Assembly (NCBI GenBank): GCA_003165335.1
Contig: PLTD01000175.1
Span: 1 to 64,000, forward strand
Length of the DNA: 64,000 nucleotides
Origin: Rhodospirillales bacterium
GTDB taxonomy: Bacteria > Pseudomonadota > Alphaproteobacteria > BOG-932 > Roseiterribacteraceae
Direction: 5' to 3'
Shown here: positions 8,592 through 17,847 of the stretch, one piece after another
Layout: the number at the start of each line of letters is the position of its first letter
How positions within the stretch are numbered: position 1 is the first letter of the stretch
Program-made: the position numbers and the translations under genes
The notes under the pieces: model-generated
Seen by the model: only the letters and a program-made list of their open reading frames with translations
Databases searched by the model: none
Told to the model about the DNA's origin: nothing

Positions 8592-10311
8592 CGCCGATAT
8601 AGGCGATCGCCTTTTCCAGGGTCATACGGATCGGCGGGGTCAACCTGACCGCTTCGTCCTTGCCGGCGGCACGGATATTGGTCAATTGCTTCCCCTTGAT
8701 CACGTTCACTTCGAGATCGTTCTCGCGGGTATGTTCACCGATGATCATGCCTTCGTAAACATCGACCTGCGGTTCGATCATCATCGGACCGCGATCTTCC
8801 AGGTTCCACATCGCATAGGCGACTGCAACGCCGGGCGCGTTGGCGATCAGCACGCCGGTACGCCGGGCAGGAATATTTCCCTTGTAGGGCGAATAGGCGT
8901 GAAACAACCGGTTCATGACGCCCGTGCCGCGCGTGTCGGTCAGGAACTCGCCATAATAGCCGATCAATCCGCGCGATGGGGCGTGGAAGACGAGGCGCAG
9001 CTTGTTGCCGCCGGACGGCTTCATTTCGACCAGATCGGCCTTGCGTTCGGAAAGCTTGCTAACGACAGTGCCGGAGAATTCCTCATCGACATCGATGACG
9101 ACTTCCTCGATCGGCTCGAGCCGCTGACCGGTTAGTGGATCGTTCTGGTAGACAACTCGCGGGCGGCTGATCGACAACTCGTAGCCTTCACGGCGCATCT
9201 GTTCGATCAGGATCGCAAGCTGGAGCTCGCCGCGGCCGGCAACCTCGAACGCGTCCTTGGCCCCGGTCTCGCTGATACGCAGAGCGACGTTGCCCTCGGC
9301 TTCCCGCAACAGGCGGTCGCGGATCATGCGGCTGGTCACCTTGTCGCCTTCGCGGCCGGCCAGCGGGCTGTCGTTGACCGAGAAGGTCATGGTTATGGTC
9401 GGCGGGTCGATTGGCTGGGCCGGAATCGGCTCATTGGCGGCCGGGTCCATGATCGTGTCGGCAACCGTCGCTTTGGACAGACCGGCCAGCGCAACGATGT
9501 CGCCAGCCTGGGCTTCGTCGACCGGAACGCGTTCCAGCCCGCGGAAGGCCAGTATCTTCGTGATACGGCCGTTCTCGACCAGCGTGCCGTCGCGCGACAG
9601 TGCCTTGACCTGCATGTTGGTGCGGACAGTTCCTGACTGGATGCGGCCTGTCAGCAATTGACCAAGGTATGGGTTGGCCTCGAGGATAACGTTCAGCATC
9701 GCGAAAGGCTTGTCCGGATCGACTGTCGGCGGCGGCACATGCTTGACGATCAGGTCGAATAGAGGTGCCAGATCCTTATGTTCGCCATCGATTGTCTCAG
9801 ATGCCCAACCTTGGCGGCCGGAAGCAAACAGCGTCGGGAAATCGAGTTGCTCGTCGGTGGCGTCTAGCGCTGCGAAGAGGTCGAAAACCTGGTCGTGGAC
9901 GACGTGCGGCTGACCGTCGGGACGATCGATCTTGTTGATGACGACGATCGGCTTCAATCCGCGCTTGAGCGCCTTGCCGACGACAAATTTCGTCTGCGGA
10001 AGTGCGCCCTCGGCAGCATCTACCAGCACTACGCAGCCGTCGACCATCGAGAGGATGCGCTCGACTTCGCCGCCGAAATCGGCGTGTCCGGGCGTATCGA
10101 CAATATTGATGCGTGTGCCGTGCCAAAGCACCGAAGTGCATTTGGCCAGGATGGTGATCCCGCGCTCACGCTCCAGCTCATTGGAGTCCATGGCGCGCTC
10201 CATGACCTTTTCATTTTCACGGAACACGCCGGACTGCTTCAGCAGCATGTCGACGAGAGTGGTTTTACCATGATCGACGTGAGCGATGATGGCGACGTTA
10301 CGCAATTCCAT
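8491..10311 (-). CDS. typA: Ribosome-associated translational GTPase TypA/BipA
   Basis: A 606-residue translation factor GTPase of the EF-G superfamily that binds ribosomes and affects ribosome assembly and stress or cold responses. G1 is [10 protein letters not shown]2 lies in RERGITI, G3 is DTPGHADF and G4 is NKIDRPD. EF-Tu domain 2, EF-G domains III and V and the BipA-specific C-terminal part (ending in the [17 protein letters not shown] segment) follow in order. Start: the ATG at 10311 ([17 protein letters not shown]) is preferred to a TTG at 10344. Its last 40 bases contain the GGAGG that could serve ilvA. Confidence 0.97.
   Translation of the reverse strand: MELRNVAIIAHVDHGKTTLVDMLLKQSGVFRENEKVMERAMDSNELERERGITILAKCTSVLWHGTRINIVDTPGHADFGGEVERILSMVDGCVVLVDAAEGALPQTKFVVGKALKRGLKPIVVINKIDRPDGQPHVVHDQVFDLFAALDATDEQLDFPTLFASGRQGWASETIDGEHKDLAPLFDLIVKHVPPPTVDPDKPFAMLNVILEANPYLGQLLTGRIQSGTVRTNMQVKALSRDGTLVENGRITKILAFRGLERVPVDEAQAGDIVALAGLSKATVADTIMDPAANEPIPAQPIDPPTITMTFSVNDSPLAGREGDKVTSRMIRDRLLREAEGNVALRISETGAKDAFEVAGRGELQLAILIEQMRREGYELSISRPRVVYQNDPLTGQRLEPIEEVVIDVDEEFSGTVVSKLSERKADLVEMKPSGGNKLRLVFHAPSRGLIGYYGEFLTDTRGTGVMNRLFHAYSPYKGNIPARRTGVLIANAPGVAVAYAMWNLEDRGPMMIEPQVDVYEGMIIGEHTRENDLEVNVIKGKQLTNIRAAGKDEAVRLTPPIRMTLEKAIAYIGDDELVEVTPKSIRLRKRELDPNMRKRAAKTAEA
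8496..8500 (-). promoter_or_regulatory. Shine-Dalgarno-like GGAGG before ilvA, with no normal start codon after it
   Basis: On the minus strand, GGAGG sits at the end of typA, a few bases before its TAA. The in-frame ilvA codons that follow are CAT, AAA, GTC, GCC and so on; none is ATG, GTG or TTG before the conserved protein begins. Either a non-canonical start is used, or initiation is at the upstream ATG inside typA. Confidence 0.35.
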
Positions 10312-10607
10312 CGGGCAGGCGGCTTTCAGCTGAAATGGGGGCAACGCTCAAATGGGCGCGGCGTCGCGGATTGCTAGACGAATCGGAGCAGAAAGTCACG
10401 GTTGCACTGCAACAACCCTGCTATGAGGGGAATTTAGGGGCTGTCAGAGGGTATTCGCAGGCGGATTGGTTGCCTTTCCTAAACGCCAGCCTCAAAGGGC
10501 TCGCCGCCCTAATCGCCCCGGCTGAGAGGGATCAATCGTCGCTGTCTCGGGTTATCGAGGCATCGTTTCGGATCACTTGATCGCAAAGGATCGAACAGGA
10601 GATGTTT

Positions 10608-10874
10608 ATGTCTTTGACGCCATCGGCGCGCGACATCGTGGCGGCTTTCGTCGCCGACCTCAGCCAAGGCAACCACGCCGAGGATCCCGCTCTTGCCGCG
10701 ATCCTGCTGGAGCATCTTTTATTGCAGGGCGGGTTCAAGATGGTTCCGCGCCAACCCAATGAGCTCATTGTCCTCGCCGGCTCGCGTGCAACAGCGCCCG
10801 ACGACATCTGGCGCGAAATGTGGGACGCAGCCGGTATCTATGACCCAGAATCGGAAAATTATACGCCAGCCTGA
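10608..10874 (+). CDS. Small hypothetical protein
   Basis: An 88-residue soluble protein that I do not recognise. It is Ala/Leu-rich and helical in the first half (SARDIVAAFVADLSQG), with an acidic C terminus (DAAGIYDPESENYTPA). There is no signal peptide or membrane segment. An AGGAG six bases before the ATG at 10608 makes that the better start than the ATG at 10602. It stands alone between typA and the dienelactone hydrolase, with a hairpin over its stop codon. The strong ribosome site and clean termination support a real gene. Confidence 0.65.
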   Translation: MSLTPSARDIVAAFVADLSQGNHAEDPALAAILLEHLLLQGGFKMVPRQPNELIVLAGSRATAPDDIWREMWDAAGIYDPESENYTPA

Positions 10875-10881
10875 GGCGTAT
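10861..10881 (+). terminator. Hairpin at the end of the small hypothetical gene
   Basis: ATACGCC and GGCGTAT form a 7-bp stem around a 7-base loop that includes the stop codon; a moderately T/C-rich stretch (ATTCTCCCC) follows. It is a plausible but weak Rho-independent terminator, because no proper T-run is present. Confidence 0.35.
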
Positions 10882-11048
10882 ATTCTCCCCTCGTTCGTCG
10901 CCGGAAACGATTAAGTGGTCGAATAGGTCGTTTGTCGGCCGAATTGGCAGGTCGTTCGCCAAATGCAAAAGTTGGACGCCATCCGGTCCAATTCCGCGTT
11001 ATACTCTGCGGGAGAATGCCATCTTAAATGTCGACAGGGGAACGAGAC

Positions 11049-11939
11049 ATGACTGACAGCAGAAAATCGAACGAGCGCCAGTCAAAGTTGTCGCGGCGTC
11101 AATTCGGGGCTGTGTCGCTCGCCGGCGGATTGGTCGCGGCGACCGGCTCCGTGACGACTGCCGCGCCGGCCTTGCCGGTGATCGAAACCGATGTCGAGAT
11201 TAAGACGCCCGACGGAACCAGCGACTCGGTTCTGATCCATCCCGCCACCGGCTCCTATCCCGGTGTCTTGATCTGGACCGATGCCTTCGGGCTGCGCCCT
11301 GCCTTCCGCGAGATGGGCAAACGCCTGGCCTCAGAGGGCTATACGGTGCTTATCCCCAACCCATATTACCGCACCACTAAGGCCCCCGGCGTCAGCAAGG
11401 ACCTGAATTTCTCGGACCCGACCGACCGGGCGAAATTGATGGCGGTGATGAGCTCTATAACTGCCCCCGGCGCAGCTGAGCGCGATGCCGTCGCCTATGT
11501 TGCCTTTCTCGATACCCAACCCCAGGTGCGGAAATCGGCCAAGATCGGCACCAACGGTTATTGCATGGGCGGGCCGCTGACCATGCGCACTGCGGCGGCC
11601 GTACCCGACCGAGTCGGCGCCGGCGGCTCGTTCCACGGCGGCGGGCTGGTGACGGACCAGCCCGGAAGCCCGCATCTGCTCGTGCCTAAGATCAATGCCC
11701 GCTTTTATTTCGGCATCGCCGAAAGCGATGACAAAACCCAGCCCGACGCCAAGGACAAGCTGAAAGCCGCCTTTGCCGCGGTGAACAAGCAGGCCACGAT
11801 CGAGGTCTATCCCGGCTCGATCCACGGCTGGTGCGTACCCGACATGCCCGCCCGCGACGGCGTGCCGATCTACAACCAGGCATTGGCCGAACGCGCCTGG
11901 TCCAATCTGCTCAGCCTATACAAAACCGCACTGGTTTAG
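11049..11939 (+). CDS. Tat-exported dienelactone hydrolase family protein
   Basis: An alpha/beta hydrolase of the dienelactone hydrolase family. The 296 residues begin with a twin-arginine signal (LSRRQFGAVSLAGG, residues about 15-40), so the enzyme should be periplasmic and exported folded. The nucleophile is Cys in GYCMGG, Asp in the ESDD segment and His in SIHGW, so the Cys-Asp-His triad typical of this family is complete. The second ATG (11049, MTDSRKS) is chosen over 11028 because of the GGGGA-type site before it. Related Tat-borne proteins are common in Sphingomonads, but the substrate is unknown. Confidence 0.88.
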   Translation: MTDSRKSNERQSKLSRRQFGAVSLAGGLVAATGSVTTAAPALPVIETDVEIKTPDGTSDSVLIHPATGSYPGVLIWTDAFGLRPAFREMGKRLASEGYTVLIPNPYYRTTKAPGVSKDLNFSDPTDRAKLMAVMSSITAPGAAERDAVAYVAFLDTQPQVRKSAKIGTNGYCMGGPLTMRTAAAVPDRVGAGGSFHGGGLVTDQPGSPHLLVPKINARFYFGIAESDDKTQPDAKDKLKAAFAAVNKQATIEVYPGSIHGWCVPDMPARDGVPIYNQALAERAWSNLLSLYKTALV

Positions 11940-12094
11940 CCGGCGTTCCTAGACGCTTGTTCGCTATCGCGGGCAATGGGTGGGCTCCCCGAGCGCGGTC
12001 TCAGCCGTGCCGGAGAGCCGCATCGGCTCAAGACTCAATAGCGCGTAGTCTGCGCGCAACTGAGTTGGTTGCTCAGTCGAGGGGCAGGGACGAA

Positions 12095-12943
12095 ATGGAA
12101 ATACTACCAACAGGCGGCGGGCTCGGTGCTCAGGTCTGTGGTGTCGACCTCAGGCATATCGGAGACTCTGGCTTTGCTGAGATTAGGCAAGCCTGGTTTG
12201 ATAATCTTGTTCTTCTGTTCCGCGGGCAGACCCTGACGGACGCAGAGTTGATTGTTTTCAGCAAACGCTTTGGCGCACTCGACCTGGCACCTATTCAGGA
12301 AACTGGGCGGCGCTTCGTCGACGGGCTGCCGGAACTCTATGTTGTTTCAAACGTGATGAAGAATGGCGAGCCGATCGGAAGTCTGGGAAGTGGCGATGCT
12401 GTATGGCATACCGACATGTCCTATCTGCCTGAGCCGCCCAAGGCGAGCCTGCTCTATGCATTAGAGATTCCCCCGACGGGTGGGGATACCGGCTTTATTA
12501 ATATGTACTCTGTCTATGAGGCTTTGCCCGACCGGCTGAAACAGCGAATCGCTGGGGTGCGGATCAAGCACGACGGCACCTATAATAGCGGCGGCTATGT
12601 CCGTCAGGGCGTTACCGCGACCGATGACCCGCGTGCTGCGCCCGGCGAATATCACCCGCTAGTCTGCACTCATCCGGACACCGGTCGCCGGATGCTATAC
12701 CTTGGCCGACGGCGAAACGCCTATCTGGAGAATTTGGATCTGGCTGAGTCAGAGGCTTTGCTGGACGAGCTGTGGTCTTACTGCGACCGCGACGACTTCG
12801 CTTGGTACAACCGGTGGAAGGTGGGCGATCTTGTCTTATGGGATAATCGTTGCACCATGCACCGCCGCGATTCATTCGACCCGAACTCACGTCGGGTCAT
12901 GCACCGCACGCAGGTTAAGGGTGTGAGCCCGCCGGCGGCGTAA
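12095..12943 (+). CDS. TauD/TfdA family Fe(II)/2-oxoglutarate dioxygenase
   Basis: A cytosolic, 2-oxoglutarate-dependent non-haem iron oxygenase of 282 residues. The iron triad is visible as WHTDMSY (HxD, near residue 109) and the distal His in NRCTMHRRD; RRVMHRTQV supplies the 2-oxoglutarate-binding Arg. The ORF track extends 88 codons upstream, but the ATG at 12095, preceded by AGGGA, matches where TauD proteins start (MEILPTGGGLGAQV). Family members hydroxylate taurine, aryloxyalkanoates, carnitine precursors or other acids; which one cannot be told. The last 29 bases overlap the convergent permease gene. Confidence 0.9.
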   Translation: MEILPTGGGLGAQVCGVDLRHIGDSGFAEIRQAWFDNLVLLFRGQTLTDAELIVFSKRFGALDLAPIQETGRRFVDGLPELYVVSNVMKNGEPIGSLGSGDAVWHTDMSYLPEPPKASLLYALEIPPTGGDTGFINMYSVYEALPDRLKQRIAGVRIKHDGTYNSGGYVRQGVTATDDPRAAPGEYHPLVCTHPDTGRRMLYLGRRRNAYLENLDLAESEALLDELWSYCDRDDFAWYNRWKVGDLVLWDNRCTMHRRDSFDPNSRRVMHRTQVKGVSPPAA

Positions 12944-14294
12944 GGCGAGCGGCTGGACGGCTGAGGCTTAGGCGTTTGACGGCATAGCCGAGGGCAATTG
13001 CAGCCAAGCTTGCCACACCCATAATCAGAGGAAGACACTGATCGGGTATGAAGGCCATGCCGGTCAAAATTGTGAGCATCGCAATTATCGCGCCATAGGT
13101 CAGGTAAGGATAGCCCCACATCTTGGCGTTAAGCACGTGCGATTTATCTCGTTCCAATCTGCCGCGAAGGCGCAGATGTGCCACGGCAATCAGCAGGTAG
13201 ACGAAAAGAGCCACGGTTCCGTACGAATTGACTAGAAAAGCGAAAACCCTGTCCGGCGATATGTAGGACATTAAGATCGCGCCATAGCCGAATACCGTTC
13301 CTAATAATATTGCTCGAACCGGCACGCCGTTGCGGCTGACGCGCGCAAGCGTACTGGGCGCGTCACCGGTTTTTGTAAGCGCAAACAGAATGCGCGATGA
13401 GGCATAAAGACCCGAGTTAAGAGCCGACAAAACGGCGGTAAGAATGACGGCGTTCATAATTTGCGCTGCCGCCGGGACTCCCATCATCTTCAATGCGCTG
13501 ACGTAAGGGGTTGTAATCTCCGCCCTGTTCCAGGGTACGATGGCGACAATCAGAAGGATTGAGCCCACGTAGAATATCAAGACGCGCGCAATAACCGAAT
13601 TTGTTGCATTTGCTATGGCTTTGGCAGGCTCGGCCGCTTCGGCGGCGGCGACCGTCACAAGTTCCGCGCCGAAATAAAAGCCGGTCGCAGCCACTGCGCC
13701 CGTTAGAACCGGCAAATAGCCGTTAGGCGCAAAGCCGCCGAATGCCACCAGATTGTGAAGGCCAGGCGTTGCGATAGGCCAGAGACCTATTGTGAAAAGG
13801 AATCCCAAGAATAGGAACACAACAATTGCTGCCACCTTCACTGAGGCAAACCAAAACTCTGCCTCACCGTAGGTGCGTACCGACATCAAATTGCACAGGG
13901 TGAGAAGTGCCATAATGCTGAGGCTGCCGATCCACAGCGGCAGATCGGGCAACCAAAAGCGGAGCAACTGCGCGCCGGCTATGGCTTCGATGCCGATCAC
14001 GATTACCCAGAAATACCAATACATCCAGCCGGTTAAAAAACCGGCCATGTCACCGACGGCGAACCTGATGAACTCGTAGAACGACCCGACGCCAGGCAGA
14101 GCCACAGCCATTTCGCCCAGCATCTTCATAACCAAAACGACAAGTAGCCCAGTAATAAGAAACGAGATAACCGCGGCCGGTCCCGCGGCCTTGATTACCA
14201 CGCTGCTGCCGACGAAAAGTCCTGCCCCGATCACTCCGCCAAGCGCGATCATTGTCATGTGGCGCTGCTTCAGTGTGTGGCGAAGGCCGTTCAA
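12915..14294 (-). CDS. Amino acid permease (APC superfamily, GabP-like)
   Basis: An inner-membrane amino acid:proton symporter of about 459 residues with 12 predicted helices. The N-terminal signature is TLKQRHMTMIALGGVIGAGLFVG, characteristic of the AAT/GabP family, and the NSGLYASSRILFAL segment of helix 8 is present. The only start codon available upstream of the conserved block is a TTG at 14294, five codons after an in-frame stop; ribosome-site support is weak. It is convergent with the TauD gene and ends inside it, so the two may form a functional pair for uptake and oxidation of an amino acid or amine. That link is inference from position only. Confidence 0.88.
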   Translation of the reverse strand: MNGLRHTLKQRHMTMIALGGVIGAGLFVGSSVVIKAAGPAAVISFLITGLLVVLVMKMLGEMAVALPGVGSFYEFIRFAVGDMAGFLTGWMYWYFWVIVIGIEAIAGAQLLRFWLPDLPLWIGSLSIMALLTLCNLMSVRTYGEAEFWFASVKVAAIVVFLFLGFLFTIGLWPIATPGLHNLVAFGGFAPNGYLPVLTGAVAATGFYFGAELVTVAAAEAAEPAKAIANATNSVIARVLIFYVGSILLIVAIVPWNRAEITTPYVSALKMMGVPAAAQIMNAVILTAVLSALNSGLYASSRILFALTKTGDAPSTLARVSRNGVPVRAILLGTVFGYGAILMSYISPDRVFAFLVNSYGTVALFVYLLIAVAHLRLRGRLERDKSHVLNAKMWGYPYLTYGAIIAMLTILTGMAFIPDQCLPLIMGVASLAAIALGYAVKRLSLSRPAARLTPPAGSHP

Positions 14295-14425
14295 GTCCGC
14301 CGAAGGGGTTCAAGGTCGATTGTAGCCTCCTGGAGGGTGGGCGAGGAAACGCTCCCGTCTAGAACACTACAACTAAATGAAGCAATTGCCCTGTGTCGAA
14401 GCGTCCGGCCGCCGACAAGGGGTGT

Positions 14426-15583
14426 CTAGCCGAAACGCCGCCTCAGCCGCGCCGTCGCCTCGTCAAGTAACGCGTCCGGCTTGGCAAAGCAGAAGCGGGC
14501 AAAGCGAACCTCCGGCGAGCCGGCATAAAAAGCGCTGAGCGGTATCGCGGCGACGCAGGCGGTTTCAATGATATCGCGGCAGAAATCGGCGTCGTCTCCG
14601 TCGAAGCCGACCGAGCCGATGTCGACATTGACGAAATAGGTACCTGCGCAAGGCGCGACGGCGAAACCCGCGCGCTCCAGCCCGCCGACCAGCCGGTCGC
14701 GCTTGGCCTGCATGCCGGCGGTGAAGTCGGCGAAGAACTGGCGGTCCTTGCCCAACCCAAAGGCGACCGCGCTCTGCAGGTTGGGCGGGGTGGTGAAGAC
14801 GAGAAACTGGTGCGCCTTCACCACCTGCCGGATCAGCGCGGGCGCGGCGGAGATATAGCCGACCTTCCAACCGGTTAGCGAGAATGTCTTGCCGGCAGAG
14901 CCGACGCGGATGGTGCGCTCGCGCATGCCGGGCAGCGTGATCAGCGGAATATGCGCCAGCCCGTCGAAGGCCAGATGTTCATAAACCTCGTCGCAGATCG
15001 CATAGGCGTCATACTTAGCGACCAGGCCTGCGATGGCGTCCAGTTCGGCGCGGGTAAAGACCTTTGCCGTCGGGTTCATCGGGGAGTTGAACAGGATGAG
15101 CTTGGTCTTGTCGCTGAAGGCCGCCGCCAATCTGTCGAGCGGCAGGTGCCATTCCGGCGGCGACAGGCGGACGATCTTCGGCACGCCGCCCGCCAGCTCG
15201 ATAATCGGCAGATAGGTGTCGTAGATCGGCTCGATCACCACCACCTCGTCACCCGGGTCGATCAGCGCGAACAGTGCTGCGCCCAGCGCCTCGGTGCCGC
15301 CCGACAAGACCAGAGTCTCGGTCTGCCAGTCCAGCTCCAGCCCATAGAATTCCCGGTCATGCGCCGCGACCGCCTGACGTAGCGCCGGCAGTCCGAACAT
15401 CGAGGGATACTGGTTGCTCTCGTTCAGCAACGCCCAGGCCGCCCGCTCGACGATCTCGCGCGGCTCGCACCCCTCGGGGAAACCCTGCCCCAGATTGATC
15501 GCATTATGCTTCTGCGCCAGTGCCGACATAGTGGCGAAGATGGTTTCGCCGTAACGGCTGAGGACGGTGTTCGCGGATTTCAT
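14426..15583 (-). CDS. Class I/II pyridoxal-phosphate aminotransferase
   Basis: A fold-type I aminotransferase, 385 residues, cytosolic. The features seen are an N-terminal INLGQGFPEG, a PSMFGLPALR segment, the NSPMNPTAKV substrate/PLP-binding motif, CDEVYEHLAFD with the PLP-ring Asp, and the Schiff-base Lys in SAGKTFSLTGWKVG (near residue 230). The FPEG and SLTGWKVGY segments resemble methionine/glutamine-phenylpyruvate (YbdL, KAT-like) aminotransferases, so broad-specificity amino acid:oxo-acid transamination is likely. It is a single gene with a 130-base spacer from the permease on the same strand. Confidence 0.92.
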   Translation of the reverse strand: MKSANTVLSRYGETIFATMSALAQKHNAINLGQGFPEGCEPREIVERAAWALLNESNQYPSMFGLPALRQAVAAHDREFYGLELDWQTETLVLSGGTEALGAALFALIDPGDEVVVIEPIYDTYLPIIELAGGVPKIVRLSPPEWHLPLDRLAAAFSDKTKLILFNSPMNPTAKVFTRAELDAIAGLVAKYDAYAICDEVYEHLAFDGLAHIPLITLPGMRERTIRVGSAGKTFSLTGWKVGYISAAPALIRQVVKAHQFLVFTTPPNLQSAVAFGLGKDRQFFADFTAGMQAKRDRLVGGLERAGFAVAPCAGTYFVNVDIGSVGFDGDDADFCRDIIETACVAAIPLSAFYAGSPEVRFARFCFAKPDALLDEATARLRRRFG

Positions 15584-16141
15584 GGCTTTTGCTCAGTATG
15601 GGGCTGGGATGTCTGCGATTTCATCTCAAGTGGCATTTTAAAATCGTGTATCTATTAGATTCAGGTGCCGTCTTTCCCGCAATGATACCCGCGCCGGTAC
15701 GCCGGATTTGGGCGAGCGGGTGCGGGTGGCAGTGAACGACGGAGGCTATAGGCCGTACTGCCACCGCGTCTAGGCCGGCGTCTTTACGCGCAGCTCGTGC
15801 AGCTTCGTCCGGCCCAAGTCCGTGGCCTCGCATGCTTCGACGATGGTGCATTTAAGGCGATGGGCGAAGGGAATTGCCATTGCGTTAGGCGAGTTCTGGA
15901 TTGAGGGCTCATGCGGGTTTTACCTGGCCACGTGGCTGTGGTGGCGACCGCAACGCATTTCCAGACCCTTTAAATGTCGGTCTGCGAGAAGAATCGGAAT
16001 TGAGATTGGCCTGTCGCCAGGTCAATGGGGATATAGATTTCAATTCAGTCGTTAAGGCACATCACAGCGCACTAAGGAAGGCTCGGAGCGGCTAGAGTGC
16101 ATCTGGGGATAGGGTAGGTGGTGTGTTTTTTCGCTGCCCCA
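15584..16141. other. 558-base stretch without a recognisable gene
   Basis: No ORF here is convincing. Short ORFs on both strands (76, 77 and 64 codons) have no recognised motif, no good ribosome site and compete in the same DNA. The stretch borders a damaged toxin-antitoxin locus, so it may be gene debris. I found no tRNA, repeat or integrase remnant in it. Confidence 0.5.
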
Positions 16142-16492
16142 TCAAGCGTGCGCTTCGCCGACAACGCGGATGCGGCCCTGCGCGCGATTACGCGGCTTCG
16201 TTCTGACGGTGATTTCCACGTCTTGGCCCAGCACAGTCAAGAGGCGCATCAGGCGTTCGCTGGAGAAGTTCGCAAGACGTCCGTTGAGCAGCGCCGACAC
16301 CTTAGGCTGATCGATGCCCATGATCCCCGCAGCCGCCACTTGGGTCAAACGCAGCCGCTTGATCACCTGCCGGATATGGCTGGCAAGCTGCGCCTTGGTC
16401 AGTTCCTCGTCGGCCTCCGGCAAACCCACGTCCGCAAAGACGTTGCCGCTTCCCTCGGTCACCGAGATATCGGTTTCTCGCTTCTTGAGCAT
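16142..16492 (-). CDS. XRE-family antitoxin (HigA-like)
   Basis: A 116-residue DNA-binding protein. The helix-turn-helix lies near residues 45-80 (LRLTQVAAAGIMGIDQPKVSALLNGR), preceded by a charged N-terminal arm and followed by a short tail (LGQDVEITVR) seen in HigA antitoxins of the HigBA group with Gp49-type toxins. It overlaps the end of the toxin-like gene by 34 bases, the usual toxin-first operon order. It would bind and silence its partner toxin and repress the operon, but the partner here is truncated, so it may survive only as a repressor or orphan. Confidence 0.82.
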   Translation of the reverse strand: MLKKRETDISVTEGSGNVFADVGLPEADEELTKAQLASHIRQVIKRLRLTQVAAAGIMGIDQPKVSALLNGRLANFSSERLMRLLTVLGQDVEITVRTKPRNRAQGRIRVVGEAHA

Positions 16493-16722
16493 TGCTCGTA
16501 ATCCTCTCTCGCTCGCCTGAGCCGTTGATCGATTAAGTCCAGTTCGGTTCTCGGCGTCGCAGCGCCGCGTTTGGATTTCTTCTGGAAGGCATGCAGCACA
16601 TAGACGGCCTTGGCAAAGCGCAGGGTGTAAACGGCCCGGAACGTATCGCCGTCGTAGTCATCGACGATTTCCAGTACGCCGGCGTCGATGGAAACTAAAT
16701 TCAGATACTCCGGGATGGGCAA
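16459..16722 (-). pseudogene. N-terminally truncated HigB/Gp49-type toxin
   Basis: The 87 codons match only the C-terminal two-thirds of a HigB/RelE-type (phage Gp49-like) mRNA interferase: an RAVYTLRFAKAVYVLHAFQKKSKRG core, then a helical tail. Family members are usually 100-115 residues and have an N-terminal helix region before this. Here the frame opens with a TTG, two codons after an in-frame TAG, and the divergent XRE gene begins at the very next base. About 30 N-terminal residues appear lost, so the toxin is probably inactive. The junction suggests a deletion or recombination event. Confidence 0.7.
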
Positions 16723-16962
16723 GTGCTAACGACGGGAAACCAACTAAAAGCGGGGCGCGCGTTGCTTGGCATGGGGCAATCGGAGCTTGCGAAGTGCGCT
16801 GGGCTGAACGTCAATACCATTCGGAGCATGGAAAGTTCAGGGACCGGACCCATCGCTGGTCGGGCTAAAAACATCCGGTCGGTGCAAGAGGCTTTAGAAT
16901 TCGCTGGCATTCAGTTCCTGAACGACGGCGAGCCAGGCGTACGGCTGCGGAAGTCCAAGTGA
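16723..16962 (+). CDS. Small XRE-family transcriptional regulator
   Basis: A 79-residue helix-turn-helix protein: QLKAGRALLGMGQSELAKCAGLNVNTIRSME is the HTH, followed by a short beta-like tail ending PGVRLRKSK. Such mini-regulators occur as single genes in many alphaproteobacteria. The GTG start abuts base-for-base the TTG of the truncated toxin on the opposite strand, leaving no independent promoter or ribosome site of its own between them. The regulator may be expressed through upstream transcription, or its real start may lie a few codons in. Targets are unknown. Confidence 0.72.
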   Translation: MLTTGNQLKAGRALLGMGQSELAKCAGLNVNTIRSMESSGTGPIAGRAKNIRSVQEALEFAGIQFLNDGEPGVRLRKSK

Positions 16963-17035
16963 TCTAACATTGTCGCATGGGTATTAGATTTCCTTCCCAA
17001 GTGCTGTCATTGAGAGTTCCGGGACACAATGTTCC

Positions 17036-17815
17036 CTACTGCATCGACCAGCCGTGGCTGACCACCAGCGACTGGCCGGTCAGCGCATTGGACGGGAAGC
17101 CGGCGAAGAAGATCGCGGCCTCGGCGACATCTTCGAGCGTGGTGAACTCCCCGTCGACCGTATCCTTCAGCATGATCTTCTTGATGACGTCCTCTTCCGA
17201 AATGCCGAACTGCGCGGCCTGTTCTGGGATCTGCTTTTCTACCAGCGGCGTCAGCACGAAGCCCGGGCAAATGACGTTGGCGCGGACCTTGTGTTTCGCG
17301 CCTTCCTTGGCGACGACCTTTGCCAAGCCGATTAGCCCGTGCTTTGCGGTGACGTAAGGCGCCTTCAGCATCGACGCCTCTTTGGAATGGACCGAGCCGA
17401 TATAGATCACGCTGCCGCCCTCGGGCTGGGCGTACATCTGGCGCAGCGCCGCCCGCGTAGTCAGGAAGGCGCCGTCCAGGTGGATCGCCAGCATCTGCTT
17501 CCATTTGGCGAATTCGAACTGCTCGACAGGGGCGACGATCTGGATGCCGGCGTTGCTGACTAGAATGTCCAGCCGGCCGAAGGTATCGATGACCTTCTGC
17601 GTGCCTTCGTCGACTTGCGCCTCGCTGGTCACGTCCATCGCGATACCGATCGCATGGTCGGGGCCGCCCAGTCCGGCGGCGACTGTCTCGGCGGCCTGTA
17701 GGTTCAGGTCGGCGATGGCGACCTTGGCCCCTTCGCGGACGTAAGCCGCGGCGATTTCCTTGCCGATGCCGCTTGCTGCGCCGGTGACGATGGCAACCTT
17801 GCCCTGAAGACGCAT
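17036..17815 (-). CDS. bdhA: 3-hydroxybutyrate dehydrogenase (SDR)
   Basis: A classical SDR of 259 residues oxidising D-3-hydroxybutyrate to acetoacetate with NAD+, the last step of PHB breakdown. [10 protein letters not shown] binds the cofactor, VSNAGIQ follows, Ser lies in [10 protein letters not shown] and YVTAK is the catalytic Tyr/Lys. The HSKEAS...[12 protein letters not shown] stretch and the VEKQIPEQA lid segment are characteristic of BdhA. A CTGC-type palindrome lies about 33 bases upstream of its ATG. It is the last of three same-strand genes (GST, FAH, bdhA), but the 76-base gap with its own palindrome suggests its own promoter. Confidence 0.88.
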   Translation of the reverse strand: MRLQGKVAIVTGAASGIGKEIAAAYVREGAKVAIADLNLQAAETVAAGLGGPDHAIGIAMDVTSEAQVDEGTQKVIDTFGRLDILVSNAGIQIVAPVEQFEFAKWKQMLAIHLDGAFLTTRAALRQMYAQPEGGSVIYIGSVHSKEASMLKAPYVTAKHGLIGLAKVVAKEGAKHKVRANVICPGFVLTPLVEKQIPEQAAQFGISEEDVIKKIMLKDTVDGEFTTLEDVAEAAIFFAGFPSNALTGQSLVVSHGWSMQ

Positions 17816-17847
17816 GATGAGACTCCGTGATCGAATAGAATAGCGAC

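Noticed and set aside
7692-9135. 203- and 299-residue plus-strand ORFs over ilvA and typA
   Set aside because: Both are opposite well-conserved enzymes and have no family features.
15621-16095. Short ORFs (76, 77, 64 codons) in the gene-poor stretch
   Set aside because: No motif, no ribosome site, and they overlap each other on both strands.
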